From Oceanobacillus rekensis (lineage in GTDB: Bacteria; Bacillota; Bacilli; Bacillales; Amphibacillaceae), in the NCBI RefSeq assembly GCF_002153375.1, contig NZ_MTBQ01000002.1, forward strand, positions 64,223 to 128,222: a stretch of DNA of 64,000 bases, read 5' to 3'. Positions 35,146-43,333 of this stretch are shown here, piece after piece. Made by a program: the position numbers and the translations under genes. Below the pieces are notes generated by a model that searched no databases, had not been told where the DNA came from, and saw only the letters and a program-made list of their open reading frames with translations. How positions within the stretch are numbered: the first letter of the stretch is position 1; each line of letters starts with the position of its first letter.

Positions 35146-36111
35146 ATGAAAAATAGAGTTAACCCAGAATTGAGAGAAATAATTGAGGCATTTCCTCCAT
35201 TAGATTTGGATAATTATAAAGCTACAAGACAAGCGGCACAGGATGGTCTCCAAGCTATGGAGATTCCCTTAGATGAATCTGTTTCCATTAATGACGAGAT
35301 GATTCTAAATTCTTATGATCAATCTTCGGTCAGAGTACGGATTTATGATAAAAAGGAAAAAAGTGGTGAAGCACTACCCGTGTTGTTGTGGATTCATGGT
35401 GGAGGTTATGTATTAGGTTCACCTGAGGAAGGGGATATTTTATGCCAGCGTTTTGTTGCGGAGGCAAATTGCATGGTTGTTTCTGTGGATTATCGTTTGG
35501 CACCAGAATTCCCTTATCCAGCTGGATTAGAGGATTGTTATGCAGCACTTCAGTGGGTGTATGAGAATGCAGGTGAACTAGGTGTAGATGCAACTAGAAT
35601 AGGTGTAGCAGGCCAAAGTGCTGGTGGCGGAATAACAGCCGCACTTGCTTTACTTACTAGAGATAGAAAAGGGCCGGAAATAAGTTTCCAAATGCCATTA
35701 TATCCAATGATTAATGATCATAATAATACCCCATCAAGTTTTGAAGTAACGGGAAACTTTGTCTGGAATCATGATTTAAATAAGAAGGGTTGGTCCATGT
35801 ATTTAAATGGAAAAGACGGAACAGAAAGTGTTTCTGAATATGCGGCACCTGCTCGGGCAACTAATTTATCAGGTCTACCAAAAACATATATTTGCGTGGG
35901 ACAATTAGATCCATTTCGTGATGAAACATTAGATTATGTAACCCGGCTCTGCCAGGCTGGTGTTGATGTAGAGTTTCATCTCTACCCTGGAGTTTTTCAC
36001 GGATTTGAAGCAATTGCACCAGACACGGCGATTGGCAAACAGACAGTGGATGAGTATGTAGGTGCAGTGAAGAATGGTTTACATCCAGTTTCGCTTGTGG
36101 AAAATATATAG
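35146..36111 (+). CDS. HSL-family alpha/beta hydrolase (esterase)
   Basis: 321-residue esterase of the hormone-sensitive lipase family. The oxyanion motif HGGGYVLGSP starts at residue 84. The nucleophile is Ser158 in GQSAGGG, and a later Asp (QLDPFRDE) and His (VFHGFE) complete the triad. It should hydrolyse carboxylic esters and could open the ester or lactone made by the upstream BVMO. GGAGTG precedes the ATG. No further catabolic gene follows. Confidence 0.85.
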   Translation: MKNRVNPELREIIEAFPPLDLDNYKATRQAAQDGLQAMEIPLDESVSINDEMILNSYDQSSVRVRIYDKKEKSGEALPVLLWIHGGGYVLGSPEEGDILCQRFVAEANCMVVSVDYRLAPEFPYPAGLEDCYAALQWVYENAGELGVDATRIGVAGQSAGGGITAALALLTRDRKGPEISFQMPLYPMINDHNNTPSSFEVTGNFVWNHDLNKKGWSMYLNGKDGTESVSEYAAPARATNLSGLPKTYICVGQLDPFRDETLDYVTRLCQAGVDVEFHLYPGVFHGFEAIAPDTAIGKQTVDEYVGAVKNGLHPVSLVENI

Positions 36112-36226
36112 GGTTTCACTTCTGATTTTCCCGAGATAAATTACGGACCAAACAATCACTCTATACTTTATAAGGATTGTTTTGATTAAAGGTATGTGTC
36201 CGCTGTGCCAACATAAAAACAAATAA

Positions 36227-36251
36227 AGGCTAAGGTATTTTACCCTAGCCT
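36227..36251. terminator. Hairpin at the end of the catabolic island
   Basis: AGGCTAAGG pairs with CCCTAGCCT around a short loop, about 115 bases after the esterase stop. The tail is only moderately T-rich, so efficiency is uncertain. Confidence 0.45.
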
Positions 36252-36449
36252 CTCCTTCATTTGCCAAATAACTCCATATCCTATTTGACCACCGCATCTA
36301 CAAACTCTGAAGCGAATTTTACCAATATTGATGCTTTAAATTTAAATACATTGTGTTCATTAAATGTTGCTACATCTCTTGACAAGAGTTGTTACTTGAT
36401 TATAGTCTAGTGACTTTAAACTCCATTCACTGGTGGAACTGTTTGTTCA

Positions 36450-37199
36450 TTAAACCGATGGAAATCCAGGTGTTGTTGGAGCTGGTAGAACGAATGATGG
36501 AGGAGTTGTTTGTGCATCACAACGATTAGGGTTTGCATCACATAAGTTCCCATGCTCGTCTTGAATAAGTTGTCTAGTAACAGTAATGTTAGTACGTAAG
36601 ATAATCTTGACTAAAATACCTTCAACAAGTGCTAAACCTCCAACATCAACCACAGGCACCCCTGGTTGAGTAAATATTCCTTCTACTTCAAGCGGAGTTT
36701 CAAATAACATATCCTCAGGGCAAGCTCCTGGACAGTCTGTATGCTCTTGAAACGGTAGGCTCGTAGTAATGGTAACAGGGAGATCTACACCTAGAATTGT
36801 TACTGTAATAGTTGCAGGAATTAGACCGATATTAACTACTTTGTCTCTTATAACTCTGGCGTTTTGAGTAATTGCACCTAGATTCGGAACTACATTTATA
36901 GAAACAATATCGTCAACATCTAGTAACCCTGGAAATAATCCTAGTGGAAGTGTTGTTTCTGCAACCTTTTGTACCATCTTTGAACATACTACTGAATTAA
37001 CTAAAGTACAATCGCTGTTCAATTTTACGGGTTTACGCACCGCGTGGTCCTTAAAATTACAATTGCAAACTGAGTCATGCTTACCACAAGAGTGACATGA
37101 ATCTTTCTTATGATCATTCTTATGCTTATTAGGTTTCACTTTAATAGGTGAACTCATTCTTTTGTTGTTTCCAGAACAGCCATATCCATATCCTGACAT
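36450..37199 (-). CDS. Cysteine/histidine-rich putative spore coat protein
   Basis: 249-residue protein. The N-terminal ~45 residues are rich in Gly, Lys, His and Cys (CHSCGKHDSVCNCN). A long beta-rich body follows with repeated Val/Ile/Thr strands, then a CPGACPED block and a Pro/Thr-rich tail. It has no signal peptide. Composition and a neighbourhood of coat-like genes suggest a structural protein of the spore coat or exosporium (inference). A decayed relative is found at 42.77 kb. TACGAAAAGG is the only weak ribosome binding site near the ATG at 37199. I do not recognise a named family. Confidence 0.6.
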   Translation of the reverse strand: MSGYGYGCSGNNKRMSSPIKVKPNKHKNDHKKDSCHSCGKHDSVCNCNFKDHAVRKPVKLNSDCTLVNSVVCSKMVQKVAETTLPLGLFPGLLDVDDIVSINVVPNLGAITQNARVIRDKVVNIGLIPATITVTILGVDLPVTITTSLPFQEHTDCPGACPEDMLFETPLEVEGIFTQPGVPVVDVGGLALVEGILVKIILRTNITVTRQLIQDEHGNLCDANPNRCDAQTTPPSFVLPAPTTPGFPSV

Positions 37200-37780
37200 G
37201 TAATCACAATCCTTTTCGTAGTTTTTTTGAAAATAAATTTACTTTCAAGATAGCTTATTACCAAAATTAGTAATTGACTGTACAAGAGACCATTTATGCG
37301 GGTTTTTCTATGTATTTAGGCTCTTTAAAGTACTTACTTGATGATGTGAAAAATATAAGAAGGCCTCTTTAGAGTAAAACTTACACTCTAAGAAGGCCTT
37401 TTTTGAATCAGTAATGTAGCATTATTATTACATCATATCAACCGACCGTAAACGAACATCTCCACCCTAAACTCCCAGCATGTTTAACGCTGCTTTAACC
37501 GGTGTTGATTTAGAGGGAATAGCCCAATATCTTCGACCCTCATCCTATCCAATGATGTACGAATGGTCTTTGCTTTCCCTACTCTCATTTAAAAGACAAT
37601 AAAATTTGAGAAGATACTTTATTACAAATTGCATCTGGTTTTTAACAACCTCCATCCTATTTGAAGTACATTTTTTTATGTCACTGAAAAAAGTCCCATC
37701 ATTACAATCAATTCAAATCATATGAAAACCGCGCTATTATCCTATTCGGAGGAGATAACTAAGGTCTTCAGTATGCTTTC
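37200..37780. other. 580-base gap: terminator and decayed DNA
   Basis: After the coat gene promoter comes a strong terminator at 37360-37404 and then about 380 bases without an open gene. On the minus strand near 37440-37510 a short open stretch reads KSTPVKAALNMLGV before a stop, which could be the 3' end of a lost gene, but I cannot identify it. Confidence 0.4.
37360..37404. terminator. Strong terminator in the coat region
   Basis: AAGGCCTCTTTAGAGT pairs with ACTCTAAGAAGGCCTT, then six T. It is a 16-base stem with one mismatch. Confidence 0.8.
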
Positions 37781-37966
37781 ATGCAACAACCACCACCGGA
37801 TCTTTTTACCGGTCTCCTTTTAATGGATGATGAATCAATTACTATTGGTTTATCAGGATTTTTTAAATATTTATGGTTGTGGTTACTTACTTTTGTTTTC
37901 ACTTTTATTGTTTTCAAAACTTTCAACTCCTTATTCGGTATGGTACATTATAGTTTTATTTTCTAA
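37781..37966 (+). CDS. Possible 61-aa membrane peptide
   Basis: The frame starts MQQPPPDLFTGLLLMDDES and continues with a strongly hydrophobic stretch. GGAGGAG lies about 30 bases upstream, too far for a normal start. It overlaps the end of the convergent JAMM gene by four bases. It may be a small spore membrane protein or chance. Confidence 0.3.
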   Translation: MQQPPPDLFTGLLLMDDESITIGLSGFFKYLWLWLLTFVFTFIVFKTFNSLFGMVHYSFIF

Positions 37967-38394
37967 AAAGGACCGGGCTCTGCGGGCTGTTCTACAAAAA
38001 AGGAGCACGACTCATAAACAGATTCTTGTATGTGATACCATTTGGTTATCGGTGGCCTTGTTTTATAGGAAATAATCACCATGAACACATGATCATCAGG
38101 GTGATTGGTAATATCATAATTAGAAGGAACAGGTGCTGTAGTAGGGTGGGAATGATAAACAGCAAGTACCTGTTCATTTAGTTGTTTTATTTTCTGAACG
38201 GTTTCCTCGACAATCTTCTTTCTTACAAAAAAACGTCTGTCAGATTTCCATTCGTTCTCTAATTGCCAAATGGACTGTACATTGTGATTAATTCCTGATA
38301 ATAAACCACATGCCTCATAGGGCAAACAAGACCTACCATGTTCCACCATTTTATCGTGTATTGTTTGAGGTATCGTTATTTCCCCGCGACCCAT
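37963..38394 (-). CDS. JAMM/MPN+ metalloprotease-like protein (M67)
   Basis: 143-residue JAB1/MPN domain protein. The conserved Glu lies in PYEACGLLSG, and the zinc motif HSHPTTAPVPSNYD (H-x-H-P ... S-x2-D) is complete, so it should be a zinc peptidase or isopeptidase. The frame is open further upstream to 38487, but I start it at 38394. That ATG is one base after the stop codon of the coiled-coil gene, so translation is coupled. In bacteria such domains act in cofactor biosynthesis or cleave small modifier-like proteins; no ThiS/MoaD-like partner is next to it. Its location among coat genes suggests a role in coat protein processing (inference). Confidence 0.8.
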   Translation of the reverse strand: MGRGEITIPQTIHDKMVEHGRSCLPYEACGLLSGINHNVQSIWQLENEWKSDRRFFVRKKIVEETVQKIKQLNEQVLAVYHSHPTTAPVPSNYDITNHPDDHVFMVIISYKTRPPITKWYHIQESVYESCSFFVEQPAEPGPF

Positions 38395-38395
38395 G

Positions 38396-39538
38396 CTAAT
38401 CTTTCTTTTGAAAGATCGAAAAGAAGGATCCAGTTTCTTTTTTCGGACTAGGTTGTTTTTGCTCTTGACTACTTTTTTCCTCAACAATATTTTGCTTATC
38501 AGCAGCTGGTATTTCTTTTTCAGTAACTTGTATTTCTTTTTCTATTGTTTCGATTGGTGTGTCCCGTGTGAAATCTTTTGGGGCTAAAAAGTTGGCTTCT
38601 TGTTTGTTAGGCAGCTCTATGTTGGGTTCGGAATGTTTTTCTATAATTGTCTCCTTTACTGGATTTTCCTCTACATTTTTTTTCATGGAGGATTCTTCAT
38701 GTAGGGGTGGAGTATTATTATTGACAGTTATGGAAGGGCTTTTATCAATATTGCTTTCAGCCTTTTTTTCTTCCTGTTTATTTTTTGTTGCTTTTGGACG
38801 AATAATTATATTCTTATTTAATTCCAGATAATGTGGGAAAGCATTTCGTTCCATATTCATGACTGCTGCAGAATCTTGAACGTGATTAGAAGCGTTTGTA
38901 GGGTGAATTGTTTGGCTGCTTGGTAGTGGATGTCTGAAATTTTGACGAGTTGTCATATTTTTTTTTTTGCTCGATGCTTCCTCTATATAACTAGGAGATC
39001 GAAGCATGTTTTGTAATTGTCTATATTCGGATTTCTTTGGAGCTGGTGGTTCTTTGGCTGGTTCAGGAGTTGGAACATCTGATTCTATATATTCTTTTAA
39101 TTGTAAAATTTCCTCTTTTAGTCTTTCGATTTTAATTTTAGTTTCTATTAAGTGATCATCCTGTTTGTTCATCACTTGATTCATTTTTTCGAGCAGCTCC
39201 GTAAAACGTATCTGTTCCATTCTATCCATCATCCAATTCATATCTTGTTTCAATTGACTTACTGATTCACTAACCGTATTCATACGAGTGGAAAGGAATT
39301 GTTTCTCCAATTCATACTCTGTTACTCTTCGTTGATGGTTTTCTTCCATAATCTTCATTTCCCCTTTAAGTTTAGAATATTTTAATTGTAAATCATTAAA
39401 ATCACTTTTCGTCTTAAGGTAGCCATTCACCCCATCCTGTGATTTTACTGTTTCTAACGTATATTTGTAGATATCAAGCTCCCGTTGCAGTTTCTCGACG
39501 TCATCAGAGTTATAAAGTTTATATCGTTGCATCCCCAT
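38396..39538 (-). CDS. Coiled-coil protein coupled to the JAMM protease gene
   Basis: 380-residue protein with no signal peptide. Residues ~10-155 are strongly heptad-like coiled coil (Leu, Glu, Lys and Met rich). A Pro/Glu segment follows, then a low-complexity, charged region with many Ser, Asn, Lys and Glu. The end is FFSIFQKKD. It overlaps in organisation with the JAMM gene and is probably its partner, a scaffold or a substrate. On the minus strand upstream, CATACAAT at 39640-39647 resembles a sigma-E -10 box. Not recognised as a known family. Confidence 0.55.
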   Translation of the reverse strand: MGMQRYKLYNSDDVEKLQRELDIYKYTLETVKSQDGVNGYLKTKSDFNDLQLKYSKLKGEMKIMEENHQRRVTEYELEKQFLSTRMNTVSESVSQLKQDMNWMMDRMEQIRFTELLEKMNQVMNKQDDHLIETKIKIERLKEEILQLKEYIESDVPTPEPAKEPPAPKKSEYRQLQNMLRSPSYIEEASSKKKNMTTRQNFRHPLPSSQTIHPTNASNHVQDSAAVMNMERNAFPHYLELNKNIIIRPKATKNKQEEKKAESNIDKSPSITVNNNTPPLHEESSMKKNVEENPVKETIIEKHSEPNIELPNKQEANFLAPKDFTRDTPIETIEKEIQVTEKEIPAADKQNIVEEKSSQEQKQPSPKKETGSFFSIFQKKD

Positions 39539-39838
39539 TCACCCTTTTACAGCACATTAATATACTATTGATGTAACACCAATACGTGACAAATGTGCAG
39601 ATTTTAAACGCTAAAAGCAGATGAACTTCTATTGTTCTAATTGTATGCAGCTTTTACTCTCTTTAAGCTAAAAGAAAGTCATGTTTGATGTTCCAATTGC
39701 ACGAAGGTACCGTTGTATTTATGATATTCGCCCAACGTAGTGAATATCATGGGAATTCCGCTAATTCATTACACGGACTGGTACATCTGTTCATAAGCTA
39801 CAATGAAACTAAAATCTTATTCGGAGGTGTTTGCAATC
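39539..39838. other. Divergent promoter region between coat genes
   Basis: About 300 bases with no gene. It carries a sigma-E-like -10 (CATACAAT, minus strand at 39640-39647) for the coiled-coil gene and a sigma-K-like -10 at 39792 for the coat gene on the other strand. Confidence 0.5.
39792..39800 (+). promoter_or_regulatory. Sigma-K-like -10 element (CATAAGCTA)
   Basis: The sequence fits CATANNNTA exactly. ACAC lies 17 bases upstream, as expected for a sigma-K -35. It is about 40 bases before the coat gene start, pointing to late mother-cell expression. Confidence 0.55.
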
Positions 39839-40474
39839 ATGCAAGCAGAAAATTTAACCGGGGGTCAAGAACTCCTATGTATTAACACAAAAAAAGTATA
39901 TGACTGGGTCATCAATGATGCAACATTTGATATTACGATTGCCTCTGCAGAAAATCCTGAAGGGGTATCATGTGATGATATCGAGTCGTTATCTTGTGAG
40001 GTGGTTCCAGATTTAGAAAATGGTATCGTAGAGTTGGGAAGGGAAGATCGGGAATTTATGATTGACGATGAGACCATAACCCTTCAATTAGTAACACTAC
40101 GTAAAAATTTCGCAGTTAACCTTTTTGCAACACTTGATAACGGAACCACTGTGCCAATTTCTGACAATCCTTTTGAGTTCAGTCGTTGCGAGCAAGTCGT
40201 TTTATGTGCTCCGGAAGATACTGATATTGATGTCACTTATACAGATGTCGATTGTTTTGTTTGTGACTTTATATGTGATGGTGATCTATCTGATATCCAA
40301 ATTACTGTACGTTTATGTCAAAGCATCCAGTCCACGTTTGAAGTAACGCTTGAAATCGTTGCTGATTTCTGTCAACCAAGAGAGGAATTACCACTTGGAC
40401 CTTGCCCAGCACCAACGATTCCACCACAATGCCCAGTAGTTTTCCCAAATAGCCTCGGTAATGGTGGCGAATAA
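39839..40474 (+). CDS. Putative spore coat/exosporium protein, tandem copy 1
   Basis: 211-residue acidic protein with about 13 cysteines. It opens MQAENLTGGQELLCINTKKV then YDWVINDATFD. The middle has CEQVVLCAPEDTD and DCFVCDFICDG, and the tail has CPAPTIPPQCPVVFP. It is a clear paralogue of the next gene. Cysteine content, lack of signal peptide and a sigma-K-like promoter suggest a cross-linked spore surface protein (inference). I start it at 39839 because GGAGGTG lies 10 bases upstream; the open frame extends further back. Confidence 0.65.
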   Translation: MQAENLTGGQELLCINTKKVYDWVINDATFDITIASAENPEGVSCDDIESLSCEVVPDLENGIVELGREDREFMIDDETITLQLVTLRKNFAVNLFATLDNGTTVPISDNPFEFSRCEQVVLCAPEDTDIDVTYTDVDCFVCDFICDGDLSDIQITVRLCQSIQSTFEVTLEIVADFCQPREELPLGPCPAPTIPPQCPVVFPNSLGNGGE

Positions 40475-40508
40475 ATTATCAGCATCGTATAAAAGAGATA
40501 CTTCTATC

Positions 40509-40545
40509 GGGTTGTCGAGCTAACCACGACAGCCCTATTTTTTTT
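40509..40545 (+). terminator. Terminator of coat gene copy 1
   Basis: GGGTTGTCG pairs with CGACAGCCC, followed by eight T. Confidence 0.85.
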
Positions 40546-40795
40546 ATGCCGGGCATGTTCATCATGGGGTTAATGATTAACAATTGTTAAAGGAGCAAGT
40601 GGTATTCCTGCTATATATATATTATTTATTCACCCTGTTAGGAACGGCTTTTGCACACCAAAGTGAGTTATAAAATGTTGAGATTATGGGGGACTTTCAA
40701 GTTTTTCGCTATTTTTATATATTCCTTACATACCTTCTGTGAAAATATAATTTGAAAAGTAAACTAATTGATTATGCGCATTTGGTTATTATCTC

Positions 40796-40804
40796 ATAGT
40801 CTAT
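40796..40804 (+). promoter_or_regulatory. Sigma-K-like -10 element (CATAGTCTA)
   Basis: It fits CATANNNTA and lies 38 bases before the start of coat gene copy 2, the same layout as copy 1. The -35 is less clear. Confidence 0.5.
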
Positions 40805-40841
40805 AAATGAGTATAATAATCTTATTTGGGGTGTTTAAATT

Positions 40842-41492
40842 ATGCAAACTGGAAATTTGCCCGGGGGTCAGGAACTCCTATGTATCAATACAGAGAAGGT
40901 ATATGATTGGGTTATTAACGATGCAACATTTGATTTAACTTTGAATGGCTTAGAATTACCAGATAATCCTGCTACTGGTGACCCATTAGATTGTGACGAT
41001 ATCGATATTGATACCGTTACATGTACGGTTGAACCGATTGCGTCTACTATTTTGGATCGGGTAGACCGAGATTTCGTTATTGATGACAGTCAGGTGACAC
41101 TACAACTAGTGAATATCCGCAAAACATTTGAAGTAACCATTTTTGTAGACTTGGTAGGAGGGGGAACAGTAGAAGTCGCTACTAGAGAATTCACGCGTTG
41201 TGAGCAAGTGATTCTTTGTGCTCCAGAAGGTACAGATGTAAATGTAACTTTCACAGAAGTTGATTGCTTTGTATGTACAGCTGCTTGTGATTCGACAACA
41301 ACTCCAGGTGAACTTGATGTTTCCGTTAATGTACGTCTATGTCAAAGCATACAATCTGTTTTTGATGTAACGCTTGAGGTTATAGCTGATTTCTGTCAAC
41401 CAAGGGATGTACTTCAAATCCCACCATGCCCTGTGCCAACGATACCACCGCAGTGCCCAGTAGTTTTTCCCAGCAACCGTGATAACTGTTAA
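40842..41492 (+). CDS. Putative spore coat/exosporium protein, tandem copy 2
   Basis: 216-residue paralogue of the preceding protein with the same cysteine pattern and blocks. It starts MQTGNLPGGQELLCINTEKV followed by YDWVINDATFD. Later it has CEQVILCAPEGTD, VDCFVCTAACD, RLCQSIQS and a CPVPTIPPQCPVVFP tail. The gene carries its own sigma-K-like -10 and its own terminator, so the copies are transcribed separately. GGGGTG precedes the ATG. Confidence 0.65.
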   Translation: MQTGNLPGGQELLCINTEKVYDWVINDATFDLTLNGLELPDNPATGDPLDCDDIDIDTVTCTVEPIASTILDRVDRDFVIDDSQVTLQLVNIRKTFEVTIFVDLVGGGTVEVATREFTRCEQVILCAPEGTDVNVTFTEVDCFVCTAACDSTTTPGELDVSVNVRLCQSIQSVFDVTLEVIADFCQPRDVLQIPPCPVPTIPPQCPVVFPSNRDNC

Positions 41493-41510
41493 GAATCCAG
41501 CATAAGTATG

Positions 41511-41548
41511 AAAGAGAGGAAATACTATGCTCCTCTCTTTATTTTTCT
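41511..41548 (+). terminator. Terminator of coat gene copy 2
   Basis: AAAGAGAGGA pairs with TCCTCTCTTT, followed by a T-rich tail that overlaps the upstream end of the next gene's leader. Confidence 0.8.
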
Positions 41549-41566
41549 TTGGGGGTGAACGATATA

Positions 41567-42136
41567 ATGAAAAGAACGGATGAAATAAGGGGGAAAATTG
41601 CTAAGTGGCAGGAAATGAACACCTCTTATCTGAAAGAAATAAAAACATTAGTATCGGAAACAAAAGCAGCAAAGGATTTTCAAGTCATTAGTTACTTTAC
41701 ATATTCCTTTAACATTTCTCATGAACAAGGACAAGAAAACTTTATTCTTGGTACGTATCATATTAAGAACTTGGGAGGAAGCCCACTTTCGAACCCATAC
41801 ATTTGTATAAAGCTATCTGAAGATTCACCGTTTGACTTTTCCGGAAAATACTTAAATAAGGACTCCAAGCAAAAAATGAGACTGCCAAATGTATGGGAGC
41901 GAATCAATGATTCTCAAGATAAACAGGAATTTTGGTTAAGGCAGGATAAAATAAATAAACTGGAACCGAACGAAACATTAACATTTTCAAACTTCCAAGT
42001 GAAATGGATTCCGGAATCATCTTATACGGGCAGTATTATGGGGTTTACCTATGGGGATGAGATAAAGGAAGGAATTAGCTCCCTCAACCAGATTAATGTC
42101 GGTGGTTCCATAGGAAAGGGGAATGAAAATGAGTAA
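41567..42136 (+). CDS. Hypothetical protein in the coat cluster
   Basis: 189-residue soluble protein of unknown family. The first ~35 residues form a helix (RGKIAKWQEMNTSYLKEIK), then a beta-rich domain with FTYSFNISHEQGQENFILGT and a Gly-rich tail. GGGGGTG at 41551 supports the start at 41567; the TTG-opened longer frame has no site. It overlaps the next gene by a few bases, so the two are co-translated. The setting suggests a sporulation role, but nothing in the sequence shows it. Confidence 0.5.
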   Translation: MKRTDEIRGKIAKWQEMNTSYLKEIKTLVSETKAAKDFQVISYFTYSFNISHEQGQENFILGTYHIKNLGGSPLSNPYICIKLSEDSPFDFSGKYLNKDSKQKMRLPNVWERINDSQDKQEFWLRQDKINKLEPNETLTFSNFQVKWIPESSYTGSIMGFTYGDEIKEGISSLNQINVGGSIGKGNENE

Positions 42137-42452
42137 TCATCAACTCAATCAAAAGCAAAAGGATCTATTCAAACAGTTAATTCGTGATCAGCTTAATGTT
42201 AATATTGATGAATTAAAGAATAAAGATCAGCCAAAAGAAGATAATAGTTTCGTTTATTTAGAAAATGAAACACTCCAAACGATTATTACGAATATGCTTG
42301 CGAATTTAAATATGCATTATTCTCCTGATAATAATAATGACGGGGTTGAACCACCCGATCTTGAAGACATTTCAAGCTACCTTGACACGTTGATTGAGGA
42401 TAATAAGATGGCATTTGAAGAGGTTATCGCTATTTTAAAGGAAAAAGACTAG
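42129..42452 (+). CDS. Hypothetical acidic/helical protein coupled to the previous gene
   Basis: 107-residue, mostly helical acidic protein (NHQLNQKQKDLFKQLIRDQL then NVNIDELKN, a helix rich in Gln, Lys and Glu). Its start at 42129 lies within the stop region of the upstream gene and has GGGG 7 bases before it. Not recognised. Confidence 0.5.
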   Translation: MSNHQLNQKQKDLFKQLIRDQLNVNIDELKNKDQPKEDNSFVYLENETLQTIITNMLANLNMHYSPDNNNDGVEPPDLEDISSYLDTLIEDNKMAFEEVIAILKEKD

Positions 42453-42546
42453 GCACGGGAATTTTAAATTACGGTTGCGCTGGATCTGTTTTGAAAATGT
42501 AAAAAATAAAGTATAATGAGCAATTGTATGAGAATACTCTTTTGGC

Positions 42547-42578
42547 AAAATGTCTTTTCAATTGAAAGGGCATTTTTT
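42547..42578 (+). terminator. Terminator after the two-gene unit
   Basis: AAAATGTCTTTTC pairs with GAAAGGGCATTTT around AATT, with a T run. Confidence 0.75.
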
Positions 42579-42691
42579 ATTAGCGTTTGACATAACTGTC
42601 TAATCAATTTTATCAATTGGTCATATAGTAAAGCAATAACCCCTTTAATTGAAAGGGGGATAAGTAATATAATTTCTTCTACTATAAAAAA

Positions 42692-42731
42692 TTAGTAGCA
42701 CAAAACCATGGCCTTAGTTTTGTGCTACTAA
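42692..42731. terminator. Perfect 15-base hairpin
   Basis: TTAGTAGCACAAAAC pairs perfectly with GTTTTGTGCTACTAA around a 10-base loop. It lies at the 3' end of the decayed coat gene on the minus strand, so it may be that gene's old terminator. Confidence 0.6.
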
Positions 42732-42765
42732 TGCTTCTGGCACCGGATCTGTCTCCGTTACTGAA

Positions 42766-42824
42766 TCTTCAGGACAGACTCCAGGTCAATCGGTATATTC
42801 TTGAAAGTATATTCGGATTGGTAC
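42766..42824 (-). pseudogene. Decayed paralogue of the cysteine-rich coat gene
   Basis: The minus strand reads FQEYTD, a stop, then PGVCPED, which matches FQEHTDCPGACPED in the protein encoded at 36450-37199, with one Cys codon turned into a stop. Upstream codons (VPIRIY) also resemble that protein. No intact frame remains, so this is a remnant of a duplicated coat gene. Confidence 0.7.
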
Positions 42825-42918
42825 CCTCTGGATAGCAGCTACTATTCTAATTCAATAAATGCAACAATAAATCCTTGTTAAGCAATTATTCCCTTAAGGA
42901 TTAACATATCTGGGGTTT

Positions 42919-43275
42919 TTAAACACTTCCAAAAGGTATATTATTGAAACCTGAACGACAAATGCCTACATAAGAACCCTGCTCCAGCTCCGAATGTTCG
43001 AAACCAGCCTTAAAGCCCGTTCGTTCGAGTAATTGAAACTATTTTTATTTGAAAAACAGACCACTTATCTCATGATTCAAACTCCCAAGTTATCTGCCCG
43101 TTTTCATCCATGGTTCGCATACGTTTGAAAGGTTTCTGTAAAACGATCAGAAACAATAAACATCATCCCATCATCATTTAAATGATTTTTCGCATTATAA
43201 AAAACAGCTTGTAAATCTTCCTCACTTGTAACCCAATTTGAATGATGTAAAACTCGGGGAAGCAGGGACAAAAGA
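42919..43275 (-). pseudogene. Broken class I methyltransferase gene
   Basis: The minus strand carries readable pieces of a SAM-dependent methyltransferase. The first piece is LLPRVLHHSNWVTSEEDLQA, a further block ending MMFIVSDRFTETF, and a stop. MDENGQITWEFES follows in another frame, and after a gap FKAGFEHSELEQGSYVGICR reaches the C-terminal stop. At least one frameshift and several lost bases separate them. The N-terminal SAM-binding motif is missing, so only the last half remains. Confidence 0.65.
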
Positions 43276-43333
43276 TGATTAACTGCATAAATAAATATTA
43301 AGTAAGCAGTATTGTTCGAGGAGTGAAATTGAA

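Noticed and set aside
16192-36111. Steroid degradation (hsa/ltp) cluster
   Set aside because: Enzyme types match hsa genes and Ltp2-DUF35, but no ketosteroid dehydrogenase, KshAB, KstR or Mce genes are present. I keep only aromatic catabolism.
42123-42128. ATG at 42123 as start of the acidic helical protein
   Set aside because: The GGGG site ends too close to it; the ATG at 42129 has normal spacing.
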